Below, piece after piece: positions 35,311 to 47,488 of a stretch of 64,000 bases of DNA. How positions within the stretch are numbered: the first letter of the stretch is position 1; every line of letters starts with the position of its first letter. This stretch comes from Ignelater luminosus (lineage: Eukaryota > Arthropoda > Insecta > Coleoptera > Elateridae). The stretch is from contig VTPC01090891.1 in assembly GCA_011009095.1 (NCBI GenBank), positions 154,522-218,521 on the forward strand, given 5' to 3'. The translations under genes and the position numbers were made by a program. The notes under the pieces are model-generated. The model did not search any database. It was not told the DNA's origin and saw only the letters and a program-made list of their open reading frames with translations.

Positions 35311-38300
35311 ATCGCAGTGTGAATAGTTAATCCTGTATTTATGCAGCGGCAACGCTGAGAGCCTGGCCTGTGCGAAATTTCCAAGTGTGTTGCAGTTGTA
35401 AAAGAAACCAATACCGCGATTTAATCCATTGAAAAATGCCGAGTAAATTACATTTTGCGTTTCTTGATCGTTCTGTATATAAAAATGCAGCGACGCCTCC
35501 TAGTATAAAAGTGTGAGAGTTGCAGCTTTGGAACTATCATCACCCACACAGTAATCAATTGAAATGAGAAGAGTTCAATTCGGTTTGCATATGCCTTGAA
35601 AACCACGCCTTGTACTATTCAGCTTGTAAATTTAGTTTCAAGTATTGCGCTGGGGATTGCACAAATCTGCAAACCATAATTCTGACCGCCCCTCATTAAT
35701 AAATCATTAAAATCTCAATCATTTTTTAAAAGCTGAAAAATTTGTTCTTACATTAACTAAGCCCTAAAATTCTAAAACAACCATTTGGGGAAAATGTTAT
35801 TTTGAATTTTCAGATTAATAATTTTAAAAATCTTCTGAAAAGTTTCAGAAAACGAGAAAGAGTTCAAAGGTAGAAATATCATAATTTGTACAATGACTTT
35901 TGATTTTTGTTTTCTATCAGCTTGTAGGGGAATAAGAAATTATTATTAATACTGAAGTATTAAGAAATTGAATGAATTCGTACAAGAAATTATCGCATAA
36001 AGTCAGCAATTATTTAAAATTCGCTTAAACTAATAAAGATTCAGATTAATTTAATCATTTTAAGCTTTTATTGATTTTTACGTACCATAAAGTTAAATTA
36101 GTGCATTTTTTAAAAGGCATCTCATTAGAATTACTGAATAGGAATTTCTTTCTTGGTTGTAAGCTTAAGTAAATCAACTCTAGAAATTACCTGCAGCTAT
36201 GCGTTTGTTCTTTCTAAAGTTTGTCATTAAATACCGTAAGATCTTATCACATACTGAGGTTATCATCGATAATATCTTTGCTATTTTAACAATTTTTGCT
36301 TCTTCCGCATTAATTTTCTATTTACCGAATATTTACTATATGTACGCATTTTCAACACGCAACTCACGACCAAAGGCCGCCATGCGATTAGAGCGGTGCA
36401 GTCAAATATTCGTGTTTTTTGACAAAACTGTACGTGTTTGTATTTATAATCAACAAAAATCAGACAAAAACAATTGAAATAACGTTTTAATGCAAATTAT
36501 TAGTGTACTACTTTTGAATGAATCACTTACAGCTAAAAAAAACCGAATGAACCCAACCGAATTTTGGTCAACTTCATTACATTCGAAACTGTCACTACTG
36601 ATTTCCAATTATTCCTTCTTTTTTTATCAAATACACCATAATTACGTAATTTGAAAATGAACTCACAGGTTAATGCTTCGTTGCGTTTGTTCACCTCCAT
36701 CCTTATAATTTTTATTGCTGAACTATTTTTGGTTGAAAATTTTGAAGGTTTTATACAAAATCTTTTTATTTCATTTAATTACGTGTTATTATAATTTTCT
36801 TCTTTGAAGTTTTCTTTAAATTTTAATTATAGACGAGTGTTTTTAAATTAAATTAAGATTATTACATAAAGATCAAAAATAACGTTTTGTCTCGATTACA
36901 ATAAGTGTGTTACTGTGTAACTGAGTAACTCTGATTTAATTTTAAAATTAGCGGATGTCACGACCTTCTGTATCTTGTTATTCGATTACGTTTATGCATA
37001 TTGAATTTATTCCATGCTTAATAATTTAGTATCGGTTGTTTTAAAACCGTCTTTAATGTTAGAAATGGCGTGATAAATCTATAGATTTATAGTTTTTACG
37101 TGACCTGTCTGTCTGTGTTTGTGATGGATTATATTAAATTATAGTAATTAATTTGTTTAAATACCTCTAATTATGTAAAATAAACGTCTGGAAAACATTT
37201 ATAAAATTTCAAGTGGAAAAAAGATTTGTGTTTCTACAAAATAGGGGAAAAATGAGTCTGTATAAAACTGCCATTCAAAATATGCATTTTATGAATGTTT
37301 ACAGTAAGTCTTTATTTACTATTTTTTTACTCTTTCTATTTTTATTTTCACGTGAGAACTCTCGTGTATTCTAGTTAGCATGGAACTTTATATCAACTTT
37401 TAATATGTACCTACTTAAAAAACAGTTACAACACGCCATAAATCATTTTTAAGACAATTGCTTGCTATGCTTTGAATTGGAACAATTGAAATTTCGACAG
37501 CTTTTAATTATTAATTGGTGCTGAATTCAATCAATCATTATCAAATGGTTTTGTGGAACGTGGTTAAAGTTTACAATTTCAAAACTTGCAGAATCATAAG
37601 TTTTTCTCTGAAAAAGCTGTTCTAAAACATTTTATGTATGTTTGTTTGTTGATGGTCAGAACTCCTTGGATATATTACAGCATAAATGACACTGTATTTA
37701 TTAGAGTTACATGCAAAAAGGAACAGAGGTGGTAAAGGGAGTAACTGATCACTATAGTAACACTTTGGCCATATCTTACAAAATAAAAGCTATCAATCTC
37801 CAGAGCTTACAGATAATTCAAAAGAAGATGAAGAGTCGATTGCACAAAAGAAACCAAATAAGTTGTCACATTTGGTATTGTAGAACAGCCTTCGCAAAAA
37901 TCTTGTAAGATAGAACTAGGCTAGTTTAGTCTGCTAATAGATATCAAGACTGTGAGAAACTAGATCTGACTTTTTACTGGGTTTCATTCGTGTCATCAGG
38001 AACTACTACAGATGACGTAGAAGCTATAGTGTTACATTCTTCTACCTTATCCTAAGTACAGAGTACAAACTAATCTAAACTTAAATTCGAGGCTACCATA
38101 CATCAAAGAATTCCTTTTGTTTCTTTTTTCACTTTTGAAATTGCAGTCACATACTTGTAATGTTAGCCTCTCCGATCTCGCGTCATTCTACTATTGAGTA
38201 ACCTGATAAACGCATGGGTTATTGACTTATTTGGATGCTATTTGATAAAACTCACTTTTTATTATTTTTATTTTCATAAACTGCATATTTACATTCAATA

Positions 38301-41300
38301 TGCATTTTGATGTTGATTCTCCTTTCGTTCTTTTAACTTCGAATCTTCTTTTAATATCTAATATCAATATTAGTTCCTTTTTTACTCTTTGTCATAACAT
38401 GTATTATTGTTCTACCAATATAGCTTATTGTCAACATGATTTCTTCAAACACTTGCTTTGATCTGTTTTCATTTCTGAGCTAAAGTATTCTTCAACATTC
38501 CGATTTCAAACATTCTTCATATAATCCAAATGGTAAATCTATCTAGACGTTCTGGTACCTCAAACTGATAGTGATTTAGAAATTGTTTTTAAGGAGCAAG
38601 AAGCCATAAAATTTATTTAAAAGAGAAATTATCTTAAGAATTATTAATCTCAACTGATATATTCCACTAGGTTTAGTTGGAGGTCTTGGTCTTGGAAAAG
38701 AAAAAAAGCAAAGTCAATTCTGATGTATTCAGTTAAGAAAGAAATTCACCAAGTCACCTTTTTAAATTATACTGCATTAATTAACAAATTAAGAAAAAAC
38801 AAAAAACTTGAAATTGTACTACGCAAGGAGTTGGAGTTTATTTTTTTTATCAAGATTGGCCTATGTGGCGAGTTTTTGGGGGCCGAGAAAGATGAGATCG
38901 GATATATCTGATGTTCAAATTTTTGCCCAACTAGACAGGCGGTTGAGATTTATTAAACATCACTTGTGATTGATAGGACACGAAGACTTTATTAAATTTA
39001 TCAGCAAAATGACCAGTTAACCAGTCTTGATAACTACAAACGTTTTCTTCTTCGACACTTCTGGACGGAGGTCTGTGGGTTCTTCTTGAATAACGTATAT
39101 GCTTACAGAATTTTTTAACTCTCCTCTAACAATACGATTCTAATTGTCTTTCACCTTTTTGTAATTAGATGACACTGAGTTTGATATAGCCATTTATATG
39201 ATGAACTTGTTTACACTCGCCTTCCAAAAAAATGGGAATTTCTTGTACAGTTAGCACTGTAAGGTAACTACTTTCTTATGTTTGCTCAAACCTAGTTGAT
39301 GTGAAATAAGATCAAATCATCGTTTCTCGTCTTTTCAACCTTCTTGGAATTTCATTAGAAACTGCAGTTTAACACTGTAAGTTTCTAAAGAATATTGGAA
39401 ATCTCATCTGTTCAATAATTCCATATTGAAACCATCCCCAGTTTGGATAAATAAATTTAGATAGCAGAATGAAAGTTGCGAGTTGAGAGTAGGTATAATA
39501 ATAGAACTATATTGGTATTACAAAAGTATCGCTCAATGCAAGTCGACTAGGCTAATTTTCAATTTGGCCCAATATCAACTTTTAATAATTATTCTGAAGT
39601 TTTAAGTTTTTGCAATGCAAAGACATAAAATTCCCTTCTTACAGTTGACTTATCTGCATACAATGCATACATATTGTCTTTTACCCTCCTTTAAAGACAT
39701 TTTTGTCAATACCCGAAAAGTTCAGAAACTTGCCGATTACTAGAAAGTTTGAATAGTACTTTCATTTGAAAGTATTTAAACACATGCAGACATGCATGTC
39801 AAGAAGAGTAATTCGAATAACTGAAAGGCAGTACATTATTGGTATGTACTTATATGAACAAATTCTGTTTAATGAAAAGGTCAAATAGGCAACAAATGTT
39901 AGCGATGAAGAATCCTCCTTGTTTTTATTAATAAAACAAAGATACACTCTACAAAAAAGTTACATTCTAAATACAATTGTTTCAACTAATCAGATTAAAC
40001 CGATTTGATTTTCGATAACGCTCATAATATGATGATTTGCATTATCTTCGTGCCCAATTTGAATCTTTTATAATACAAACCATTACATATTATAGTTTTT
40101 ATGAATTATAGGATATGAGGTGGCTTGTATTACTGTATGTGCGTTCCATTGTCAAAATGAATTGATTTGAACACTTTCCTAGGATGAGTAAAAATAGTCC
40201 CAAAATTCTTTGTAGTGAAGTGCAAAGGAATAAGAAGAGATGGAGAAAATTAAAGAGAGGTTTAAAGAAACTGAAGTCAGGTAGTAGAAGACAGAAACTG
40301 GGAAGAAGTGATTGACTCTGCCTAATCCCAAGTAGTATAGAATGATAAGGCAAGGTCATTTAATTAGAGTGACTCCTGACTTATAAAAAGCGTTGGTTTT
40401 GGGGTGTCGCTATATTCCTACCAAGATAAAAAATGTCCAAGAAATAAATACCGAAATCATTGTTAAAAAAAATGTATGAAAAGAGCCCTTTTATAGGAAC
40501 AATAAAAATATGTTAACCAAGACCTAAAAATATAATTGTTATTACTTCTTTTATCTATTATTGTTGTAACAATCAATCTTTCATTTTTTTATTTAACAGC
40601 TTGTCATAATTTTCCATTCTGTTATTTTTTTTGTGTATTAACAACAGACTACTTTGTTACATTTCAATTCGTTCAATAAAATTCGATTATGTTTAATAAT
40701 CATTAGTGAAGTGTGCTTTTTATAACATTGTTGTCATTGATATTTAAAAGTCAACTCATATCTTCAGCACAGAAACATAATATAAGAATGACAGGGTTTG
40801 TTTTTCTAAGAAGCCATGGAAGGTTTTTAAATATTTTACTACTTATACGTTAAGTCCACTCCTTTTACTGCTGTCCAATTTATTATTTATTTGAAGTCGT
40901 TACGACCGAAACCTTTATATTTTAACCTTCAAGGATTGTGTTTAAAAGCTTTCTCGTCTTTCTATTATGTGCTTACAATTATTCGCTTCTTTGACTTTAC
41001 TCTTTTTCTAAAAGTCAATTTTAACATTTTAAGAATGTTCCTTTTTGGTGGTGAATTTTCCATTTTACATTCTCGTTTAAAGCTTTATCTCTTACAAATA
41101 TCCTCAGAAAGAGATTTTTTTGTCTGCAAAAATGAAAACATGATAATTCTTAACTTCTAGAAAGTTTTTATGTGTAGTATGATGGACAAGTCATAAAACT
41201 ATCACATTCCTAGATCTTTTAAAAATTTCTCAGTTTACTACTCAAACATGGATTCGTAGACAAACAAGATAATTTCAGATATGTCGAGAGATTATTTTAA

Positions 41301-42729
41301 TAGTTTTTGTGCGAAAGCAAAACTCAGTCATTAAAAAAAAAGAAGAAAAAATTTCTACACAAGTGTTATATGATATGACATTTTAGCTAGACATTAGGAA
41401 AGTCCATCAAATTAAATAATTGCCGCCACAAATTAACTTGGAATTTTTGATAGATGTAACCAAGCAAAATGTTTATTTTTAGGGTCAACAACTGTAAACA
41501 ACATTTAGCTAATTAAAACTTTTTCGAATTTTTTTTCTTGTACTAAAATGCTAATTCTGTTTAAAATTTGACAATAGAATTCTTGATGGTATCAATCATG
41601 TTGTAGTCCTTGGAATTATTGAGCCCATATAAAAGAAGTGTAATCGAACCGGAACCTTAAAAAAAGAACCTAAAAATAGACATGTGAATTAATTTTTAAT
41701 AAGTGTGAATAATAGAATTCTAAAACCAGATCAGTTTTTATCGCAGTTCTTTGTTTCATTTTAGAATTGAAACTTATCTGTTCATCAATGAATCGATTAA
41801 GTAAAAAAGTGCAGCAAAAATTTATTGGATTATTTTAGTAACTAAGTGGTCGATTTATTTTTAATTTTTTGACATGGTATAAAAATGATGTGGAATTTTT
41901 CCCATAGTTATAGTCTATTTAATTTTTAAAATTTATTTTGAGTATTTTTAGGACTAGGTTATTTTAAAGGAATTAGAATGTATGACCATACTGAAAGTAT
42001 AAATTAAAAATATTTGAAGGATGAAAACTTAAAAATTGTTTCTTTTTCTGATTTATATTGGCATAGTATAACACAGTACGATTGGATTGCTCATGAATTT
42101 AGATAAGCGTATATTAAGGATCTTTTAAACAAACTACAGTTAGTTATTCTATAGATATTTATCTGCGTTACTGTTGCTAAAGTTTGGTGGTTAGCTTCTC
42201 ACGTTTTTCTCCTCCTTTTTCTTCTTCTTCTTCATTCTTTTTCTACTCAGTCCTTTCAAACTATCTTTCAAGTTTAAAAAATAATTGTTTAAGATTCTTC
42301 AGACTAGTCCAGCTTTTGAACTTTTGGCATTGCTTTTTAAGCTCTTGGTTGGTCTAGTACAGAGACTATTGAAAAATGTGTGGCCCTATAATCGTTTCTC
42401 CCATGAAAGAAAAAGAAACCAACTGATGTACTTTCCCAAAAAAATTCTAAAAATAGAAGTAACTTGAAAATATCATTGTCACCAAGACAAGGAAAACAAA
42501 AGAGAATAATAATAGTTTTGTCTTGTTTTCATAATTAAAAGATATTATACCTATTAAAGAAGTTTTAAGTCTGTTCTAAATCTATTGGTTTTAATAATAC
42601 AACAGTAAGAGCTTCCCAACATTAACCTTGTTGAGTACTCCGAGGTCAAACACGTTTAAAACACTGTTTCTTGTGTTACATTAATTTTTTCTAGCAGTTT
42701 CGACCGCTTCTTGTTTTATTATATTTCTT
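35311..42729. other. Intronic AT-rich sequence, nothing recognised
   Basis: No exon, tandem array or bounded inverted repeat was found by eye across this stretch. Open frames at 36199, 37711, 38723, 39762, 40099, 40891 and 42285 are short and lack motifs. A pyrimidine-rich tract (cttcttcttcttcatt) lies near 42210-42245. The right end, directly beside the tRNA-Lys site at 42730, would be the interior of an LTR element, but no gag or pol frame could be seen. Confidence 0.4.
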
Positions 42730-42749
42730 GGACCCCACGTTGGGCGCCA
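42730..42749 (-). mobile_element. tRNA-Lys primer-binding site of an LTR retroelement remnant
   Basis: On the - strand the sequence begins TGGCGCCCAACGTGGG and matches the complement of the 3' end of an animal tRNA-Lys including its CCA. This is the standard primer-binding site of many gypsy-type LTR elements. Five bases before it on the same strand is TGTTACA, a plausible LTR 3' end in CA. The LTR would thus occupy the sequence to the right (about 42755-43100), and a TATA-like ttataagt lies in it. No second LTR, polypurine tract or gag/pol frame was identified, so the copy is probably heavily decayed or truncated. Confidence 0.5.
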
Positions 42750-43710
42750 TTTTTGTGTAACACTTTACTCCCTTAGGTGATAACGCCTACTTATAAGTTA
42801 GTTGTTACAAGCTTAGGCTTCATCAGTTTCGAGTAGTGAGAGTGAAAAGAATATCTTAATTACACATAATAAATTATTGTTGAGAAGTGGAAGTCAAAGT
42901 AATACGATCCAGGCATTTCATAATTCATAAAATATTATCTAATACTTCTCTTTTGACATTTTAAGTTAATAATTATAAATTCTAGTCTTTCAGAAATAAC
43001 TGATTCGTTCGATAAGTACTAATTATAGGTTTCTTCGATTTTATTCTTAAGGTGTAGAACTTTATAGTGAAGTTTTTTGTAAATATAAATTCTAAAAATC
43101 GAATAGCAATGAATTAATGATAGATTGTCATTAATGTGGTCCACTTTGAAATTAATAATTCAAATCGTAATTGTAAGGTATGCAGCTATTAAATCAAAAT
43201 CATTTTAATTATTTAGCTAAAAGTGGCAACCACACTTTTAATAGTAAAAATAGAAATAAGAAAAAACTATCTAATATGTGCGCTTAAATTATTAAGACCT
43301 AGTTTTTGAAGGTTGATTCACTCCCTCGCAACACTGACCTTATCCAAGTGGATGTCAGCAGACTAGTACAGAAAATATGCCATAACTTGAATAATTCTGC
43401 TTAGTCATTTCGTTCACCTAATAATTGAAATTGTTTTATTTAAAGAAGAAATGTTTGTAACAAACGACCACAACCCACTAATAAATAATTTCACATTGAT
43501 ATATCTATAAGTACATGTCTACTATTATATCACCATAACCATACCTCTTTCTTGTCTGTTAGACATTCCATTGTAATTATTTATTAATGACCCACTGGTG
43601 AATTCCATGTTAACATTTGCTCTAGAATATTTTAACGTGTCATGCTTTATAAAATCTACATAATAAATATTAATAACATTGCGAAATTTATATAAGATTT
43701 TTATTTTTAG

Positions 43711-43966
43711 ATGAAATGTTGGAGGCGGAAAGTCGCGGGGTCGTCGGACGAGTGCAAGATCTAGAAAGACGTGTTTTAGAACAGGGCGATGAATTGGTAT
43801 GTCTTAAAGCCACCTTGGCCGAAGCTCTTCGGAGGCTGAGTATTTTAGAAGGAATGAGGCTTCCACACAGTCTTACCCAAGTGTCTTCTACTCCAAGTAC
43901 GCCTGTTCGAAATGGAATCGCAAAGGACCAGCTACGACTGAGACAACCCAATATATCTAGTGCCAA
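43711..43966 (+). CDS. EML/EMAP-like gene, exon 2: coiled-coil trimerisation segment
   Basis: The exon starts after ttatttttag and ends before gttagt at 43967. With one base from either first exon it reads (Y/N)EMLEAESRGVVGRVQ and then DLERRVLEQGDELVCLKATL, AEALRRLSILEG. That stretch aligns closely with the N-terminal coiled coil of EML proteins, with LE-RV--Q-DE---LKA-LA--LRRL-I-E kept from animal EML4. In the family this helix trimerises and is needed for microtubule binding. It is followed by Ser/Pro/Thr-rich linker (LTQVSSTPSTPVRN). The exon is 256 nt, enters in phase 1 and leaves in phase 2, which exon 3 requires. The overlapping 92-codon frame on the opposite strand is a shadow. This exon is the basis of the family call. 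Confidence 0.9.
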
Positions 43967-46954
43967 GTTAGTAATTTTTCACTTTCATTCGTTTTTTAGA
44001 ACATTAAAATTGTGGTATACATACTGATATACCATTACATAAAACAAATGATGATCATTAGTGAAAAGTCTAGTTTACGTTAAATCCTTGCATACCCTTA
44101 TTTCATAGCTTAAAATATTTCTGCGCATTATTTTCTACATAAATACTAATTTACTTTAGAAATTATTTCATTAATACACGTTTTTTCTTTTTCTTTGGTA
44201 GTTACTTAATCTGCAATCTTAAAAAACACAAATTCCTAACCTAGAACTTCGATGTAAAAAAAACAATCTTCGTATTCATTCGTTTGTCTCATAATCTTCA
44301 CAACAGACAACACTAGTTTCTTATTTTAGAATCCAGCTGACAAGTACGGATTTCACTTTGACATTTTTTTGAAACATAGATTAGAGCTTTTTAGCTTGGT
44401 TTCTTCGGCCATTAAACTTTTTTTCACTTATTAAGACATCTTTATAGTTGTTTTGCTTTTTTTTTACATTTTTCCTCAAATATTAATCAGTACCTATCAT
44501 GTTTTTTTGAATCTAATCTTCTGGGTATGTTTCCCGAAAAAAAGTATTAGGTAACAAAAATCTCTCTTTGCTTCTGTCTCTTTTTAATAGAAATCTTGTT
44601 CCGAATTTTGACATCCGAAAAGAAAACATGTTTTTGTTTGTTACTTCGCGTATAAAAAGTTTTTCTGGCCTGTTTGAATACTCTTGGTAGAATATAGCCG
44701 CATCTGAAAAACAAATCTTCAGATACAAACTTTATTAATGTAATTGATAAGTGACACTTACCTTACTTAGCCACACTAGTCGTTTTTTATTTATTTGGTA
44801 TCTGATGGCATCAGAATCTTCAATTTCTTCATTCTAGTTGTAACCATTTCCAAAACCAGAAATATCTTGAACCGCAATTGAAGTGGTCATTGTTAAAAGG
44901 GGGTATGTGCAAAATTTCAAATTGCTGTAAAACATTTGTAAATTCTTTTCTTTTTTTAACAGAGAGCGGTAAAATCAATTTGTAGAAAAGTCGGGAGAAA
45001 ACTGTAATCACTAAAGTCATAAAAAATTTCTTTTTCTTTTTGTTGGGCAGTTTTAACCCTGTCTACAATTTGATTTCAATTATTAATTGACTCTTCTGTA
45101 GACGTGCTTAACTCATGTAGCACACGAAAGTCCAGTGGTCTTTCATCGGACGTCCAATCTTTGGCTGGCGAACGTTCAGTTGAACGTGTATGAGATGTAC
45201 ATTTATCCCAACTTTGGACGTTCAACGGACGTCCGTTAAACGTATATGTACAACATGGTTATTCGATCGACGTCCAAAAACGGACGTTCAGTAGCTCTAC
45301 AGCTACGTCCAAAAATATTTGAAGTTGAACTAAAATAGGATGTCCATTGGACGTCTGCTAACAGTCGTTCAATGAACGTCCAAACACGAACATTCATTGA
45401 ATGTCTAATTTTCGCCCATGATGGATATCCGGACTAATCTTGAACGACAAATGGACAGCCATTAGAGGTTTGGTGCTACATGGGAAGATTCTGATGAATC
45501 AGCTTTGGCGTAAACCTCACAGTGAGTCACTAATTTGGTTTCAAAGTAACCTTTTTCATTTCACTTGGCAATTACTACTCATCGAAATGTAATTGAATTT
45601 CCCACTTCCTTTGGTTTGCAGAGAGATCTCAATAATAACTACAATAGCTGTCAATTGCCTATAATGAACAAGCAAAGTGTGTGACATACTTTGGACAAAA
45701 GCTTGACAAGGTAATATTGTAAGATCCTTGATTTCTAAAGATAAGAAGTTGAGTATACCACCCAAATACCTTACAGGACGTTGAGCTGATTTTTCTCAAA
45801 TTTTTATTTTTGCATGGGTGTGCAAAACATCAAAACTTCAAGAGGATAGGTAAAAAGTCTTAAGGCTCTATGTTATATTTTTCTGGAAAGCTTTGATGGT
45901 CTGCAGCAAAGAATTGAAAGAATTGTTTGGAACTATGATCTCTGACCTAAACATGAATAAAAGCAACACACACAAATATGCTGTATCTATGTCAAAAGGG
46001 CTTGTAGTACTTCATACTGTTGCCAAACATCACTAACAGTAACAATCCAGTAACTCTCTGAAAAGAAAGTCATCTTCCTCAATACTCTTAACATATCTGA
46101 CTCTTAAAAGACCTTTTTTCTAAAGAATTGAAAATTTTCAATTAGCGGTGTAGATTGTCTCATCCTTGCCAGTGTTATTCAGTAGTTAGTGAACTCCTCA
46201 ACTCCTGCTTGGCTATCCATTGATCTTGAATTCAACTAGATATGGAGACAGGTAAAGCTAGTTCCACTTTTAGTTTTGAGAGGAGATACATAATCTAATA
46301 ACTATGCTTTATCTAACGAGAGCAAAAATGTACAGAGTTTAAGAATTTAGACTAATTGATATAGAGAAATTATTGAGCAATGCATGTCTAGGTTAGCTTC
46401 CACCCTGCAGATTTAAATTTGACGCTGAACTGACTAGGTGACTTATGTATGAGTGGTAACCCAATGTTAAAAAACAAACAGTAATTGAAAGTCTGATTCT
46501 TCCATTATTCTGTAATTTGACTAGGTAAATCCATCAAAGAGCGCTAGGTTTAAAGGTAGTTTCATTTGTCGCAAGGTGTATTTCAAGATAGTCAACTCCT
46601 CTAATATCAAAAACAAGCATGGTAAACTCTGTTTTGTTTTAGTTGGCTTTAGTCAAGGCATGCGTCTTTGAATAAACATATAATAGTGCTAGTAAACATT
46701 ACATTTTCTTTATTTCTTAAAAAGTCTGCCTGAAAAGTATACAACGTGCAATATTTAGTTTTATAAAAATTAAAAAATTAAATTTCTTGCAAACAACATT
46801 GCATTTAATGAAAAAAATTAAAATACAACTAAGATATTTAACTTTTCATATTATAAGAACAATATTATTATTATTAAGTAACTCGAGTAAAATGATCTTT
46901 AATAATGTTGTGTATGTTGGGTTGTCTAACCTAAGTTTTATTTTGAATTTTCAG
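43967..46954 (+). other. Intron between exons 2 and 3 of the EML-like gene
   Basis: It runs from gttagt to ttttcag. It contains the GGACGTCC-rich repeat at 45114-45482; the rest is AT-rich with short frames that show nothing recognisable. Confidence 0.85.
45114..45482. repeat. 369-bp GGACGTCC-rich repeat with short inverted ends
   Basis: The ends CATGTAGCAC and GTGCTACATG are exact inverted repeats. Between them ACGTCC occurs five times and GGACGT five times, on top of variants such as GGACGTTC, GAACGTCC and GGATGTCC, so the interior is a patchwork of overlapping palindromes. The composition and CpG content differ from the flanks. No open frame is present. It looks like a short non-autonomous element or a decayed palindromic satellite; no target duplication was clear. 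Confidence 0.6.
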
Positions 46955-47257
46955 AACAAATTCTGAACCAAGGGAAGTCAATCGAAGAAGCTATGCTGGT
47001 TCTTCATTACCTCAAAGACGTGCTGTCCACTATCAGTCGACTGGTTCTTTACATAGTGATAGTCAAAGTTCTAATAGCGTATCTCCAATACCATCGCCCT
47101 CACCTCGAGCTACACCATTACCTGCTGCAACAAAACGTGCACCACCTCTAACAAACAACACTGTTAATACAAATCAAAATACTACTACAAACGGATTACA
47201 CAAAAGGTGGAGCTCAACTGGAGATTTTAATAACGTGCTTATTAGTCCGCAGTCAAA
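46955..47257 (+). CDS. EML/EMAP-like gene, exon 3: Ser/Pro/Asn-rich linker
   Basis: The exon lies between ttttcag (46948-46954) and gtaagt (47258). It completes a Lys codon from exon 2 and encodes 100 further residues plus two bases, so it enters and leaves in phase 2. The protein is low-complexity and basic, with Ser/Pro runs (SNSVSPIPSPSPRATPLP), Asn/Thr runs and an RRSYAG / KRWSSTGDF pair that look like kinase target contexts. In EML proteins a basic Ser-rich linker between the coiled coil and the HELP motif helps microtubule binding and is phosphorylated in mitosis; a like role here is inferred from position and composition. Phase and splice sites make this a firm exon. Confidence 0.88.
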
Positions 47258-47419
47258 GTAAGTACATACTATTTTTAAATTTAAATTACTGTTTACATGT
47301 AAAGTAACTCGTATGCGTATTTTGTTCTTGTTATCTTATTTTAAAATCCAACCTTGTTTGTGATAATTGTTGTACAGCACGAATATGTATGTTTGCATGA
47401 CTTTTTTTTTTCTTTTTAG
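47258..47419 (+). other. 162-nt intron between exons 3 and 4
   Basis: Donor gtaagt and acceptor tttttag with a long T tract. This is the only short intron in the visible part of the EML-like gene. Confidence 0.8.
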
Positions 47420-47488
47420 ATTTTCTACGAAGTCGTTTTTAAATTTATTTACCAAGCCTAGCGCGGCTATAGCAAATGTAAAGCATGG
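47420..47488 (+). CDS. EML/EMAP-like gene, exon 4: 69-nt symmetric exon
   Basis: The exon lies between tctttttag and the donor gtacgt at 47489. It completes a Lys codon and encodes FSTKSFLNLFTKPSAAIANV then KHG plus two bases. The length is a multiple of three and both edges are phase 2, so it can be skipped without a frame change. The segment is basic and hydroxyl-rich like the rest of the linker. The next exon must begin with one base that completes a Gly codon (GGN). That exon was not found in the remaining 16.5 kb, nor was any HELP-type or WD40 segment. Confidence 0.75.

Larger units (their letters stand above)
4900..43710 (+). other. Very long first intron of the EML-like gene
   Basis: The segment runs from donor gtaagt at 4900 to the acceptor ttatttttag ending at 43710. 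It contains the second alternative first exon at 28059-28248 and most of the mobile elements and tandem arrays of the window, several in antisense. The intron is inferred from phase agreement between exon 1a and exon 2, not from transcript data. Confidence 0.55.

Noticed and set aside
42730..42749. A tRNA-Lys gene fragment on the + strand
   Set aside because: Only the 3' end with CCA is present. Nuclear tRNA genes do not encode CCA in animals, so a primer-binding site on the - strand fits better.
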